NCBI GenBank assembly: GCA_905221605.1
Contig: CAJNDS010000125.1
Location: 943,196-965,695, forward strand
DNA: 22,500 nucleotides
Source: Symbiodinium natans
Taxonomy: Eukaryota; Sar; Dinophyceae; Suessiales; Symbiodiniaceae
Direction: 5' to 3'
Shown here: piece by piece, positions 6,520-13,744 of the stretch
Position numbering within the stretch: position 1 is the first letter of the stretch
Layout: the number at the start of each line of letters is the position of its first letter
Notes under the pieces: model-generated
Told to the model about the DNA's origin: nothing
Databases searched by the model: none
Seen by the model: the letters and a program-made list of their open reading frames with translations, nothing else
Position numbers and translations under genes: made by a program

Positions 6520-6909
6520 GGCGCCTTTTTGTCCTCAGGAGAGTTACCGCCCAAGTACCGCCCACTTTACGCCCGACTCCCTCCGGGTGGTATCCCTGGA
6601 GTCCCAGCAGATGCCCTGGTAGAGGTCGTCGGTCATGTGTACGGTCTCAGTGACGCCCCAGCGGCGTGGCAACGCACGCTGCATGCTGCCCTGGTTGAAG
6701 CTGGCTTTAAACAGAGTCACAGTTCGATCCTTGCCTTTTCGTAAAATGGCAAGCTAGTTGGCATTTTTGGCAGTCAGGTCGACGACCATGCGACTACAGG
6801 TGAGGGTGACAAATATGAAAAGGGTCTTGCCATTCTCAAGCATCGTTTTGAGTTTCGCAAGTGGCGTCTGCTGGGTGGCGATTTCTGTGGAGCCAGATAT
6901 CGCCAAGTT
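6520..6909 (+). pseudogene. Ty1/copia-type reverse transcriptase fragment (RVT_2)
   Basis: One forward frame carries a recognisable copia reverse-transcriptase core: GAFLSSGELPPKYRPLYARL, then PPGGIPGVPADALVEV, the family hallmark VYGLSDAPAAWQRTL (copia consensus LYGLkQApraW), a TAA at 6742-6744, and, still in the same frame, GKLVGIFGSQVDDHATTGEG with the catalytic VDD, then HRFEFRKWRLLGGDFCGARY. Both ends are lost. The left edge falls inside motif A, so the catalytic Asp usually just before the AFL residues is replaced by a repeat-like sequence; the right edge runs into a C-strand array. Gag, protease, integrase and RNase H are absent. The in-frame stop and truncations make it a dead fragment. 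Family identity is secure; the host lineage (dinoflagellate-like style) is inferred. Confidence 0.88.
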
Positions 6910-6911
6910 CC

Positions 6912-7008
6912 CGAAACCCTAAACCCTAAACCGTAAACCCTCAAACCCTTAAACCCTAAACCCTTAAACCCTTAAACCCTTAAACCTTTAAACCCTAAAC
7001 CCTAAACT
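6912..7008 (+). repeat. C-strand telomeric array with extra-T units
   Basis: CCCTAAA mixed with several CCCTTAAA 8-mers, a variant concentrated in this block. Confidence 0.94.
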
Positions 7009-7116
7009 ATGACCCACCATGCCTGGGTGAGCCAGGAGAGTTGGGCGGCTATAGCCAGAATCCACCGATCCAGTCAGCGCCTTGCGGTGTCCGCCTCCAC
7101 GGCACTAGCGGCTTAG
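7009..7116 (+). CDS. Small open frame, 35 codons, unknown
   Basis: ATG at 7009 to TAG at 7114-7116, with the stop supplied by the first unit of the next G-strand block. The peptide starts MTHHAWVSQESWAAIARIHR and ends SSQRLAVSASTALAA, and fills the whole C-to-G island. It may be part of an exon whose ATG is internal. No family recognised. Confidence 0.35.
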   Translation: MTHHAWVSQESWAAIARIHRSSQRLAVSASTALAA

Positions 7117-7300
7117 GGTTGAGGGTTTAGGGTTGAGGGTTTGGGGTTTAGGGTTTAGGGTTTAGGCTTTAGGGTTTAAATCCCTAAAACCCTAAACCCT
7201 AAACCCTAAAACCCTAGGTTAACCCTAAACCCTAAAGCCCATCACTCTGAGACCCTAAAGCCTATCAGTCTAAGACCCTAAACCCTAAACCCGCAACCCG
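7114..7300 (+). repeat. Adjacent G- then C-strand telomeric blocks
   Basis: G-strand units (7114-7179) meet C-strand units (7183-7300) with almost no spacer at TTTAAATCCCTAAAACCC, a head-to-head palindromic junction. The C half contains two copies of a 25-base word around GAGACCCTAAAG and AAGACCCTAAA. Confidence 0.93.
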
Positions 7301-7309
7301 AAACGCCAG

Positions 7310-7373
7310 ACCCCGTGGCGAATCCCGACGATCCGAGCTCCGCCACCATGTACCACAAGCCGGGGGGCCCAGG
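7310..7373 (+). CDS. Candidate exon, unknown product
   Basis: AAACGCCAG acceptor (ends 7309). The frame in which the split codon is GAC reads DPVANPDDPSSATMYHKPGG and then PGFS. The donor would be AGG/GTTCAG (7373/7374). The polar, proline-rich peptide resembles a linker. Another frame is also open, so the call is moderate. Confidence 0.38.
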
Positions 7374-7620
7374 GTTCAGTGTGGTTTAAGGTTTAGGGGT
7401 TTACGGTTTAGGGTTTAGGGCTTAGGGCTTAGGGCTTTGCCATCCAGGATCTAGGCCACCTGTGTGTTAAGGTCTAAGCCCTCAACCCTGAACCCTGAAC
7501 CTGAACCCTAAACCCTACACCCTAAACCCAAAACCCATGTTTAGGGAGATCTCAGGGGTTGAGGGTTTAGGGTCTGCGGGTTGAGGGTTCAGGGTTTACG
7601 GTTGAGGGTTGTCAAGGTTT
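7374..7620 (+). repeat. Short alternating G, C and G telomeric blocks
   Basis: G-strand 7382-7436, C-strand about 7478-7535, G-strand about 7557-7622, all degenerate, with spacers of 40 bp or less. Confidence 0.85.
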
Positions 7621-7622
7621 AG

Positions 7623-7837
7623 GCTGCTGGGATGCCAAGACGCGAGTTTCTTCACAGCGTGTTTAGATAGGCTGTTGGGTTGAGGTGTGAGGAGGGCAAG
7701 GATTTACCATTGGTGGTAAAGTGTATTTTTCGAGTCCGGCCCAAACCCAATACCTAGTTGCATGAGAGGGTCGAGTCGAGGTTCTCAGTGTTGGGCTGAG
7801 GCTTTAGGGTCTCAAGGCTGTGCGTACCTGCGTCCCG
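7623..7837 (+). other. Unique spacer, no gene seen
   Basis: Contains a small ACCATTGGTGGTAA palindrome near 7707 and decayed repeat at the right. No convincing frame on either strand. Confidence 0.5.
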
Positions 7838-7928
7838 AAACCCTAAATCCTAAACCCTAAATCCTAAACCCTAAACCCTAAACCCTAAACCCTAAACCCT
7901 AAAACCCTAAACCCTAAACCCTAACCCT
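7838..7928 (+). repeat. C-strand telomeric array
   Basis: About thirteen units, with two CCTAAAT variants at the left end. Confidence 0.95.
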
Positions 7929-7932
7929 GAAG

Positions 7933-8012
7933 ATCCAAAGGGAGCCTTCGAACTTGCAGAGGTTGGGGCAGCAGGTAGAGCCTTGCCCCCCCAAACTTCC
8001 ACCAACTTTCGG
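7933..8012 (+). CDS. Candidate exon, unknown product
   Basis: C-to-G island open as DPKGAFELAEVGAAGRALPP and then QTSTNFR, ending where the G-array gives a TAG. A CAG/GTAGAG donor at 7974/7975 could shorten it to 42 bases. The acceptor could be CTGAAG (ends 7932). Composition is protein-like; family unknown. Confidence 0.38.
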
Positions 8013-8165
8013 GTTTAGGGTTCGCGTGTAGGGTTGAGGTTTAGGGTTTAGGGTTTAGGGTTTAGGGTTTAGGGTTTAGGGTTTAGGGTTTAGGGTTTAG
8101 GGTGTAGGGTTCAGGGTTCAGGGTTCAGGGTTCAGGGTTCAGGGCTCAGGGCCTAGGATTTTGGG
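8010..8165 (+). repeat. G-strand telomeric array
   Basis: About ten perfect TTTAGGG units, then a homogeneous run of five TTCAGGG units (about 8105-8140): a variant subarray. Confidence 0.96.
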
Positions 8166-8354
8166 TTTAGGGCTTAGCTAGGTTGGCTTTTGGGATATTC
8201 CACATTTTCCTTGTTTGGGCTTTCTAGGGACCCTCTCTAGAAATGTTTGTGCAGAGGGTTTGAAGGCCAACCTTGTTGGGTGTTTACATCTTTCCGCGGC
8301 CTACAGCCGCAAAGCCGAAGCCCCCAACCCCAAACCGTAAACCCTAAACCCGAA

Positions 8355-8447
8355 GTCCTCGCCGCCCTCGCCCCCAAGCCCTCCGAACCTTCAAGCCCAG
8401 TGGTACCCTTTTCCATTGTTTGGGTACAAGGTTCCCTTATAAAGTAA
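8355..8447 (+). CDS. Candidate terminal exon or small frame, unknown
   Basis: After a short C-strand stretch with a CCCGAAG border the frame reads VLAALAPKPSEPSSPVVPFS, then IVWVQGSLIK, to TAA at 8445-8447. The open frame extends back to 8247 but that part includes translated repeat (NPKP). A GGTACCC...GGGTAC inverted pair lies within it (8402-8436). Confidence 0.32.
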   Translation, partial: VLAALAPKPSEPSSPVVPFSIVWVQGSLIK

Positions 8448-8542
8448 CCAACTCAAGACATGGTGCCCTTGTTCTACTTGGCCACCAAGAAATCCATGAG
8501 GCAAAAGCCCTCAAGTCCTACTCTGGGATGCCCTTTAAGTGT

Positions 8543-8618
8543 TAGGGTTTAGGGGTTTAGGGGTTTAGGGTTTAGGGTTTGGGTTTAGGGTTAGGGTTTA
8601 GGGTTTAGGGTTTGGGGT
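8543..8618 (+). repeat. G-strand telomeric array
   Basis: Ten or so units, some 6- or 8-mers (GGTTAGGG, TTTAGGGG). Confidence 0.93.
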
Positions 8619-8619
8619 T

Positions 8620-8693
8620 GTGCCTCTTCTTGCCCTTCGAAAGGTGGAGGTCGAGGGTTCCCTCACGAACTCCCTTAAACAGAAGAAGGGCAC
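8620..8693. repeat. Imperfect hairpin
   Basis: GTGCCTCTTCT (8620-8630) can pair, with one gap, with AGAAGAAGGGCAC (8681-8693). The loop contains a CTTCGAAAG palindrome. Confidence 0.45.
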
Positions 8694-8739
8694 CCCTTTG
8701 CCCCAAGCCCTTTCAGCCCTAAATCCCTATCGACAATAC

Positions 8740-9022
8740 AACCCTAACCCTAAACCCTAAAACCCTAAATACCCTAAATCCTACACCCCAAACAACAAAC
8801 CCTGGACCCTCCAACCCTAAGCCCTAAACCCGAAATTTCCAAACCCTAAACCCTAAAACTCTAACCCTACATCCCAAAACCCCAAAAACCCAAAAACCAA
8901 AACCCCTAAACCCCAAACCCTAAACCCTAAACGGTACAAAAAGGACTGCCCTAAACCCTAAACCCTAAGCCCTAAACCCTAAATTTCTAAACCCTAAACC
9001 CCCCCAAACCCCTAAACCCTTA
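8740..9022 (+). repeat. Degenerate C-strand telomeric tract
   Basis: Long mixed tract with CCCTAAA, CCCCAAAA, CCCTACA and ACCCCAAAAACCC words. Confidence 0.9.
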
Positions 9023-9023
9023 G

Positions 9024-9098
9024 CCCCTGAGGTGCCAGGTGTGTGAGACCCTGGGAACCGTCCTGGCTGAAGTCAATGGGGTCTTCGCCCGTGGCTGA
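9024..9098 (+). other. C-to-G island, exon candidate
   Basis: One frame reads PLRCQVCETLGTVLAEVNGV, then FARG and TGA at 9096-9098. A CxxC pair is present, but nothing more identifies it. GTGCCAG (ends 9038) could be an acceptor. Confidence 0.33.
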
Positions 9099-9105
9099 GC
9101 GTCCC

Positions 9106-9241
9106 GGGTTTAGGGTTTCGGGTTTAGGGTGTAGGGTTTAGGGTTTAGCGTGTAGGGTTTAGTGTTTAGGGTTCCAGGTTTAGGGTTTAGGGTTCAGGGT
9201 TCAGGGTTTAGGGTTCAGGGTTTAGGGTTTGGGGTTTAGGG
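9106..9241 (+). repeat. G-strand telomeric array with variants
   Basis: TTTAGGG, TTCAGGG, TGTAGGG, TTTAGCG and TTTCGGG units interspersed. Confidence 0.94.
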
Positions 9242-9306
9242 TTGCTGAGGTTTGGGCTGGAGGTTGTCCTATAAACGAGACCACCATGTCCTTAACGTTG
9301 TTTCAG

Positions 9307-9430
9307 GGTATAGGCTTAAGGGTTTCAAGATTCTTGCTGGTTACAGCAACAAAGGTCCGCAAGCATCGTATCCGAGAACGGTTTGAGCGATTGACTAAAT
9401 CCCCGTTTACCCAATGGTTGCATAGTTCAG
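9307..9430 (+). CDS. Candidate exon, basic helical segment
   Basis: A T-rich acceptor (CCTTAACGTTGTTTCAG, ends 9306) and a TCAG/GTAGAC donor (9430/9431) bound 124 bases with one open frame in phase 0. The peptide runs GIGLRVSRFLLVTATKV, RKHRIRERFERLTKSPFTQW, LHSSG; the centre is rich in Arg/Lys and looks helical. If unspliced the frame ends at TGA near 9445. Family not recognised; one of the better-defined exons here. Confidence 0.45.
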
Positions 9431-9481
9431 GTAGACCGCCCGAATGATTTGTTGTGGGGGTTTAAGGGCTTTAGGGTACCA

Positions 9482-9810
9482 TAAACCCTAAACCCCAAAC
9501 CCTAAACCCTAACCCCGGTTTAACGTTCAAACGCCTTGTGTTTCGGGTTTGGACACGGAGGGCCCAGGGTTGTTGTGCAATGACCCATTTGGGTTAAGGC
9601 TTCCAGCATATCTCAGCCCTAAACCCTAAACCCCAATCCCTAAACCCTAAATCCTCAACCCTCAACCCTAAACTCGAAGCCCTAAACCCTAAAAAAAACT
9701 CAGACCCTGGATCCGAAACTACAGATGTGAGAAGTCGATGTGCAAAGCCTGAGGTTGAACTCCAGCCTTGCTGGGAAAGCCCCATACCCTAAACCCTAAA
9801 CTCTAAACCC
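9482..9810 (+). repeat. Scattered short C-strand blocks
   Basis: C-strand units at 9482-9513, 9617-9690 and 9786-9812, separated by two short unique pieces (9514-9616, 9691-9785). The reverse open frame over 9594-9785 is largely translated repeat, apart from its first 29 or so codons (9700-9785), which lie in unique sequence; I see no support beyond openness. Confidence 0.8.
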
Positions 9811-9852
9811 CAAAAGTTGCACCAAACTTCAAAAGCGCTCTAAGCCCCACGT

Positions 9853-9935
9853 TTGGTTTAGGGTTTAGGGTTTGGGGTTTGGGGTTTAGGGTTTAGGGTT
9901 TAGGGTTGAGGGTTGAGGGTTTAGGGTTTAGCTTG
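9853..9935 (+). repeat. G-strand telomeric array
   Basis: About eleven units including two TTTGGGG and two TTGAGGG variants. Confidence 0.94.
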
Positions 9936-10105
9936 AGATGCCCAAACCCCAAGCCTAAACGCCATGTAGAGGGTAAAGAGCAATGTTAGACCCTGTCGGC
10001 TTCGCTGAGGATACTTAATTAACTATATGCCTGCCAGCTGGTTTGGGCATAAGAATCCTTGCGTGACAAAAGCCAAACCACAGACACTACAACACTACAG
10101 AAGTT
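9936..10105 (+). other. Unique spacer, no gene seen
   Basis: AT-rich around TACTTAATTAACTATATG (10011-10028). A TGCCTGCCAGCTGGTTTGGGC segment can form a small stem. Ends in CACTACAACACTACAG, a possible AG border. Confidence 0.5.
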
Positions 10106-10175
10106 AAGGGTTTAGGGTTTAGGGTTTGGGGTTGTGTAGGGTTTAGGGTTTAGGGTTAAGGTTTAGGGTTTAGGG
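10106..10175 (+). repeat. G-strand telomeric tract
   Basis: Roughly nine units with a GGTTGTGTAGGG interruption. Confidence 0.9.
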
Positions 10176-10404
10176 GTCACGAGCAGGATCCCACATGTAT
10201 TCTGGCTCAGATAACTTGATACGTATTTTAAATGAAAATATCACGTTGTAAAAGCCCCGCAACAATATTCACCCTAAGCCCTAACATCCTAAAGCCCCTA
10301 AAACCCTAAATCCTTTGACGAAACGGTAACCGAGTGTATCCCACAGTCCTACCCACAGTGCCCATAACCCTAAACCCTAAACCCTAAACCCTAAGCCCTA
10401 AACC
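10176..10404 (+). other. AT-rich spacer and small C-strand blocks
   Basis: 10176-10268 is AT-rich and non-coding; decayed C-strand words at 10270-10312 and five CCCTAAA-type units at 10366-10402. Confidence 0.6.
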
Positions 10405-10406
10405 AG

Positions 10407-10442
10407 TCGAGGAGTTCGTGGAGTGGGCTTGTGAACTAGGGT
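10407..10442 (+). other. Very short exon candidate
   Basis: After AACCAG (ends 10406) the frame VEEFVEWACELG is open into decayed G-strand DNA. Suggestive only. Confidence 0.25.
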
Positions 10443-10524
10443 TTAGAGTCTAGGGTTGGGATGTCCCTGTTACACTAAGAGCCCTTTGTAGGAATAGTAT
10501 CCCCTAGTATGATCCCTATGAAGG

Positions 10525-10660
10525 CTCTGTTTGCTTAAGCACCCCCGAAAAGCAAAAAACAAAATCCCTAGATTGCCCTTGGAAGGAAGATTTTGTGTTT
10601 GCTTTTCCAGGTTTTTTCAGCGCAAATAGTAGCCCAACCCCTAAAGCAAGTAAACAAAAG
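10525..10660. mobile_element. MITE-like foldback
   Basis: Inner arms GAAAAGCAAAAAACAAAATC (10547-10566) and the near-complement GATTTTGTGTTTGCTTTTC (10589-10607) pair closely; outer TGTTTGCTT (10529-10537) matches AAGTAAACA (10648-10656) inverted at 8 of 9. Unlike its surroundings it has no telomeric words. Non-coding. Confidence 0.55.
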
Positions 10661-10741
10661 TTCTGAGGTAAAGGTTTAAATAACATAAGCCCCGCCGAGG
10701 CGTCCAGTACAGGCAGGGTGCACCCCAGGGTGTTGCAAGAG

Positions 10742-10876
10742 TTTGAGGGTTTAGGTTTGGGGTTTAGGGCTTGGGGTTTAGGGTTTGGGGTTTGGGGTTT
10801 GGCTTTTAGGGTCTAGGGTTTAGGGTTTGGGGTTTGGGGTTTAAGGGGGTCCCTCAACCCCAAACCCTGAACCCGA
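10742..10876 (+). repeat. G-strand array followed by short C-strand block
   Basis: TTTAGGG/TTTGGGG/CTTGGGG units to 10845, then CCCTCAACCCCAAACCCTGAACCC to 10874. Confidence 0.9.
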
Positions 10877-10931
10877 GTTTTTTGCGGGCGCAAGGATTCC
10901 TGACCTCAAGCAAGGGCCACAAAGGGCTTAG
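10875..10931 (+). other. Exon candidate, short
   Basis: Frame EFFAGARIPDLKQGPQRA to TAG at 10929-10931. C-strand words on the left and weak G-strand words on the right. Family unknown. Confidence 0.3.
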
Positions 10932-10966
10932 AGTTTGAGAGTGCTCCCAAAGCCCGAGACCCTAAA

Positions 10967-11107
10967 TCCGAAGCCCGAAACCCTAAACCCCAAACCCTAA
11001 ACCCTAAACCCTAAACTCTAAACTCTAAACCCTAAACCCTAAACCCTAAACCCTAAACCCTAAACCCCAAACCCCAAACCCCAAACCCCAAACCTGACCC
11101 TAAACCC
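10967..11107 (+). repeat. C-strand telomeric array
   Basis: CCCTAAA units with an AACTCTA pair in the middle and four CCCCAAA units in a row at the right (11064-11092). Confidence 0.95.
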
Positions 11108-11188
11108 CATTTTGCTTTTGGGGGCTTCGGGTCAACGAGTTGACGGGGGCCAGGGAAGTCGGGTTCTAGGGTTCATCATGGGCTCCCC
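11108..11188 (+). other. Short unique island, weak coding potential
   Basis: One frame reads FCFWGLRVNELTGAREVGF to TAG near 11169. GTCAACGAGTTGAC (11133-11146) is a perfect palindrome with an 8-base overlap. Confidence 0.3.
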
Positions 11189-11245
11189 TAAACCCTAAAC
11201 CCTAAACCCTAAACCCTAAACCCTAAACCCTAAACCCTAAACCCT
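11189..11245 (+). repeat. C-strand telomeric array, perfect
   Basis: Eight perfect CCCTAAA units. Confidence 0.96.
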
Positions 11246-11841
11246 CTTTTCTACCCCCGCAGTTTCCACCCATAGTTAAGGCTATTTAGGGATAATGAAG
11301 CCTAATTAAGGTTAATATAGTTTGTTTTTTTTTTTTTCTTGGGGGGGGGGGGGTAGCCCTAAACCCTAAACTCTAAAGCCCAAACCCTAAAGCCTAAACC
11401 CTAAACCCTAAACCCCTAAGCTAACCAGTATAGAGGGGGGTAGTAGGGGAACCCATGAGTTCTCAGCTCTTTGCAGCCTTTGGTTTTATCGGGTTTCTCG
11501 TTTAGGGTTTAGGGTTTAGGGTTTAGGGTTTAGGGTTTAGGGTTTAGGGTTTAGGGTTTCCCTACTACCCCCCTTCTCTTCTACACCCCCCTAGGCTTCC
11601 GCCCTTAAATAAGCTAGGGTTTAGGGTTTAGGGTTTAGGGTTTATTAGGGTGTAGGGTGTAGGGTGTAGGGTGTAATTAGGGTGTAGGGTTTAGGGTTTA
11701 GGGTTTTGGTTAATGAGGCTTAATGATCCCTAAATAGCCTTAATCAGGGGGGGGGAACCTAGGGGGGATCCCTAAACCCTAAACCCTAAACCCTAAACCC
11801 TAAACCCTAAACCCTAAATCAGCAGGGGGAACCCATGAGTT
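11246..11841. mobile_element. Nested foldback of unique and telomeric arms
   Basis: Arm pair 1: 11275-11302 (GTTAAGGCTATTTAGGGATA and on) is inverted at 11717-11744, 25 of 28 matching. Arm pair 2: GGGGGGTAGTAGGGGAA (11435-11451) is inverted at 11558-11573 with one gap. The enclosed DNA is C-strand blocks (11357-11415), G-strand blocks (11501-11557 and 11615-11706) and a TGTAGGG subarray. The word GGGGAACCCATGAGTT is also directly repeated at 11446-11461 and 11826-11840. Runs of T (11328-11337) and G (11341-11353) lie at its left. Non-coding; possibly one compound element or two nested ones. Confidence 0.55.
11771..11818 (+). repeat. C-strand telomeric array, perfect
   Basis: Seven CCCTAAA units. 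Confidence 0.96.
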
Positions 11842-11923
11842 TCGGGATTGGAGTTTGGGTGACGCGAGCCTACGGAAACTTGAGGCTTCGGACTTGCCGA
11901 GCGCGCAGCGCCCTGAAGTCTAA
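11819..11923 (+). CDS. Candidate terminal exon, unknown product
   Basis: C-to-G island open over its full length, ending at TAA 11921-11923, four bases before a G-array. The frame reads SAGGTHEFRDWSLGDASLRK and then LEASDLPSAQRPEV. The mixed charged, helical composition and high GC at third positions are coding-like. AATCAG (ends 11822) is a possible acceptor. Its left part overlaps the direct repeat at 11826-11840. Family not recognised. Confidence 0.45.
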   Translation, partial: SAGGTHEFRDWSLGDASLRKLEASDLPSAQRPEV

Positions 11924-11926
11924 GTA

Positions 11927-11977
11927 GGGTTTAGGGCTTAGGGTTTAGGGTTTAGGGTTTAGGGTTTAGGGTTTAGC
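11927..11977 (+). repeat. G-strand telomeric array
   Basis: Seven units, one CTTAGGG. Confidence 0.95.
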
Positions 11978-12019
11978 CTGGCTCTTAACCCGTAACCCGC
12001 AAAGCACGCCTTACTCGAA

Positions 12020-12065
12020 GCCTCACCTGGGGCTTACTTAGTGCCTCACCTGGAGCTTACTTACT
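12020..12065 (+). repeat. Two-copy 23-bp tandem repeat
   Basis: GCCTCACCTGGGGCTTACTTA followed by the same word with one G-to-A change; a third partial copy (TTACTCGAAG) lies on its left. Located in a G-to-G spacer. Confidence 0.8.
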
Positions 12066-12070
12066 CACTG

Positions 12071-12140
12071 TTTAGGGTTTAGGGTTTAGGGTTTAGGGTT
12101 TAGGGTTTAGGGTTTAGGGTTTAGGGTTTAGGGTTTAGGG
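12071..12140 (+). repeat. G-strand telomeric array, perfect
   Basis: Ten perfect TTTAGGG units. Confidence 0.97.
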
Positions 12141-12305
12141 ATCCCTGACCAGGGAGGTTAGAGTCCTGCTTACAACAACTCCCCCTACCTGACCTCGAGG
12201 AGTTGTCCCGGATGTATACAACTTAGCTTCTGTTTCAACTTGCAAGCAGTGACTACGCCCTAGATAGCCAAAAACCCTAAACCCTAAACCTTAAACCCTA
12301 AGCCT
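12141..12305 (+). other. G-to-C spacer and short C-strand block
   Basis: Unique spacer to 12270 with CAACAACTCC...GGAGTTGTCC (near 12174 and 12199) able to form a stem; then five C-strand units. No gene seen. Confidence 0.6.
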
Positions 12306-12313
12306 GAAACCCG

Positions 12314-12422
12314 ACGTCCAAGCTTGCTTTTTCTTGTAAGTCCAATGAAGCTCCACAAGGCGAGGCCATGGCTGAACTGCGTGCGAAGGCTCCGACCCTC
12401 AGCCGTCGGTGGGGTGCCGGGG
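12314..12422 (+). CDS. Candidate exon, unknown product
   Basis: C-to-G island with one frame open throughout: TSKLAFSCKSNEAPQGEAMA, then ELRAKAPTLSRRWGAG, to a GGG/GTAGGG border at 12422/12423. If CTCCACAAG (ends 12359) is the acceptor the exon is 63 bases. The ATG at the MAEL position could be a start. Family unknown. Confidence 0.4.
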
Positions 12423-12423
12423 G

Positions 12424-12510
12424 TAGGGTTTAGGGTTTAGGGTTTGGGGTTTAGGGTTTAGGGATTAGGGTTTCAGGTTTAGGGTTGAGGGTTGAGGGTT
12501 TAGGGTGTAG
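12424..12510 (+). repeat. G-strand telomeric array
   Basis: About a dozen units with TTGAGGG and TTCAGG variants. Confidence 0.93.
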
Positions 12511-12751
12511 GGGCTCAGTGCGTAGGGCCTACTTGGAGGTTCATGGTACTGATGAACCAACTCTAACTGCCCCTACAACTGTACTTATAAATAACCATAT
12601 TGGGGCACTTAAGGGACTTACAAGTGAGTGTAAGGAACGCCCGACACCCCAAGTTGAAATCGCAGGGAGGTCGCATGTTCGGGCGTAGATTTGTTTCAAG
12701 GGTGCCTGCGTCAGGATGCCGTCGGCCTTCAGAACCCAATGCGTCCGAAAT
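12511..12751 (+). other. Unique region with two hairpins
   Basis: GGTTCATGGTACTGATGAACC (12538-12558) and ACGCCCGA/TCGGGCGT (12637-12644 with 12679-12686, 8 of 8 paired) are inverted repeats. A 67-codon forward frame (12485-12688) covers them; its centre (APTTVLINNHIGALKGLTSE) is not low complexity, but its ends are repeat and hairpin, so a protein is not well supported. No tRNA fold is visible. Confidence 0.4.
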
Positions 12752-12847
12752 GGGTTTAGGGTTTAGAGTTTAGGGTTCAGGGTTTATAAGGTTTAGGGTT
12801 TAGGGTTAGGGTTTAGGGTTCAGGGTTCAGGGCTTAGGGTTTACGGT
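12752..12847 (+). repeat. G-strand telomeric tract
   Basis: TTTAGGG with TTTAGAG, TTATAAGG and TTCAGGG variants. Confidence 0.92.
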
Positions 12848-13094
12848 TCTGCGGTCGTACGCTAATCCGTGTATGGGCGCGTTCATCAAGCCCTTAGTAG
12901 CTGAGTGAGCACACTTTACACGTTTTGGGATACGATAATCCCCTGTAGAACTGAAATTGTACACTGTTTTGGGGCTTATGAACTCAGCAACTAACCCCAA
13001 TCTTCTGGACCCTACACCCTCAACACTGTGTGGCTATGTATTCTCAAGTGCAGGGGCGGGGGGGGGGGGCTGGCCTCTATTCCGCGTAATGTTA
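12848..13094 (+). other. Unique spacer, no gene seen
   Basis: AT-balanced spacer with a 12-base G run near 13058. A CAAGTGCAG/GGGCGG border lies just before it. No convincing frame. Confidence 0.5.
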
Positions 13095-13137
13095 TTTGGG
13101 TTTAGGGTTTAGGGTTTACGGTTTAGGGTTTAGGGTT
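13095..13137 (+). repeat. G-strand telomeric block
   Basis: Six units, one TTTACGG. Confidence 0.93.
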
Positions 13138-13160
13138 GTATGTACACTTTACATACTCTC

Positions 13161-13269
13161 TATGGGGGTTTCCGAAATTAGGGGTACCTTACTGGTGTCT
13201 CTTAAATAAGGGAATCCTACTATGCGGGGGAGTATATTCAGGGTCCCTTATTTCGTAAACCCCCCCATA
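13161..13269. mobile_element. MITE-like element with TA borders
   Basis: Left arm 13161-13188 (TATGGGGGTTTCCGAAATTA and on) and right arm 13241-13269 are inverted copies with only a few mismatches and a two-base length difference in the G/C run. Each end begins or ends in TA, compatible with a TA target duplication. 109 bp, no coding capacity. Confidence 0.65.
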
Positions 13270-13331
13270 TGACAGAATAGTCATGCATTACGTATCAAGT
13301 GTTTTAAGTTTTGGTAAACCCTAGATATATC

Positions 13332-13423
13332 CCTGAACCCTAAACCCTAAACCCTAAACCCTAAACCCTAAGCCCTAAACCCTAAACCCTAAACCCTAAA
13401 TAGCCCTAAACCCCAAACCCCGC
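13332..13423 (+). repeat. C-strand telomeric array
   Basis: About twelve units with one TAGCCCTAAA interruption. Confidence 0.96.
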
Positions 13424-13444
13424 AATCGCTGCGCACGCGCGCAG

Positions 13445-13490
13445 ATCGAAGAGAACCTCCAGGGGCAGGCTGCCGAGGACCTGGGCTGGG
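13445..13490 (+). CDS. Candidate exon, unknown product
   Basis: GCGCACGCGCGCAG acceptor (ends 13444), frame IEENLQGQAAEDLGW, and a GGG/GTTTAG border at 13490/13491. Strong GC bias at third positions (ATC GAA GAG AAC CTC CAG). Short acidic helical peptide; family unknown. Confidence 0.4.
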
Positions 13491-13560
13491 GTTTAGGGTG
13501 TAGGGGTTTAGGGTTTAGGGTTTAGGGTTTAGGGTTTAGGGTTTAGGGATCAGGGTTAAG
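13491..13560 (+). repeat. G-strand telomeric array
   Basis: Nine units, mostly perfect. Confidence 0.95.
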
Positions 13561-13615
13561 GGTTTATCGTTCAGGGAATATAGGGTTCAAACAAGTTTAT
13601 TTGAGGGTAATTACA

Positions 13616-13723
13616 TTGGCCCTTAATATGGTCACGAACCTCCTTTAAAGGTTTCTGGTGTATGGGCCCTTAATTTGTATAGGTCTGTGAGGGGTATAGA
13701 AGGGGTACCATTTTAAGGGCCCT
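13616..13723. mobile_element. Foldback element, possible MITE
   Basis: TTGGCCCTTAATATGG (13616-13631) matches the complement of CCATTTTAAGGGCCC (13708-13722) at about 13 of 15. A third copy of GGGCCCTTAATTTG sits inside at 13664. Non-coding. Confidence 0.5.
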
Positions 13724-13744
13724 TTTCAAGACCCTACGAGGGAG

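Noticed and set aside
9594-9785. Reverse frame with LGFRV and GLGFR repeats
   Set aside because: These peptides are what degenerate telomeric repeat encodes (TTTGGGG-type units lack stops). The same applies to the reverse frames near 16103-16318 and 16678-16872.
12617-12690. tRNA or small structured RNA at the GC-rich hairpin
   Set aside because: An 8-bp stem exists but no cloverleaf arms or box A/box B arrangement.
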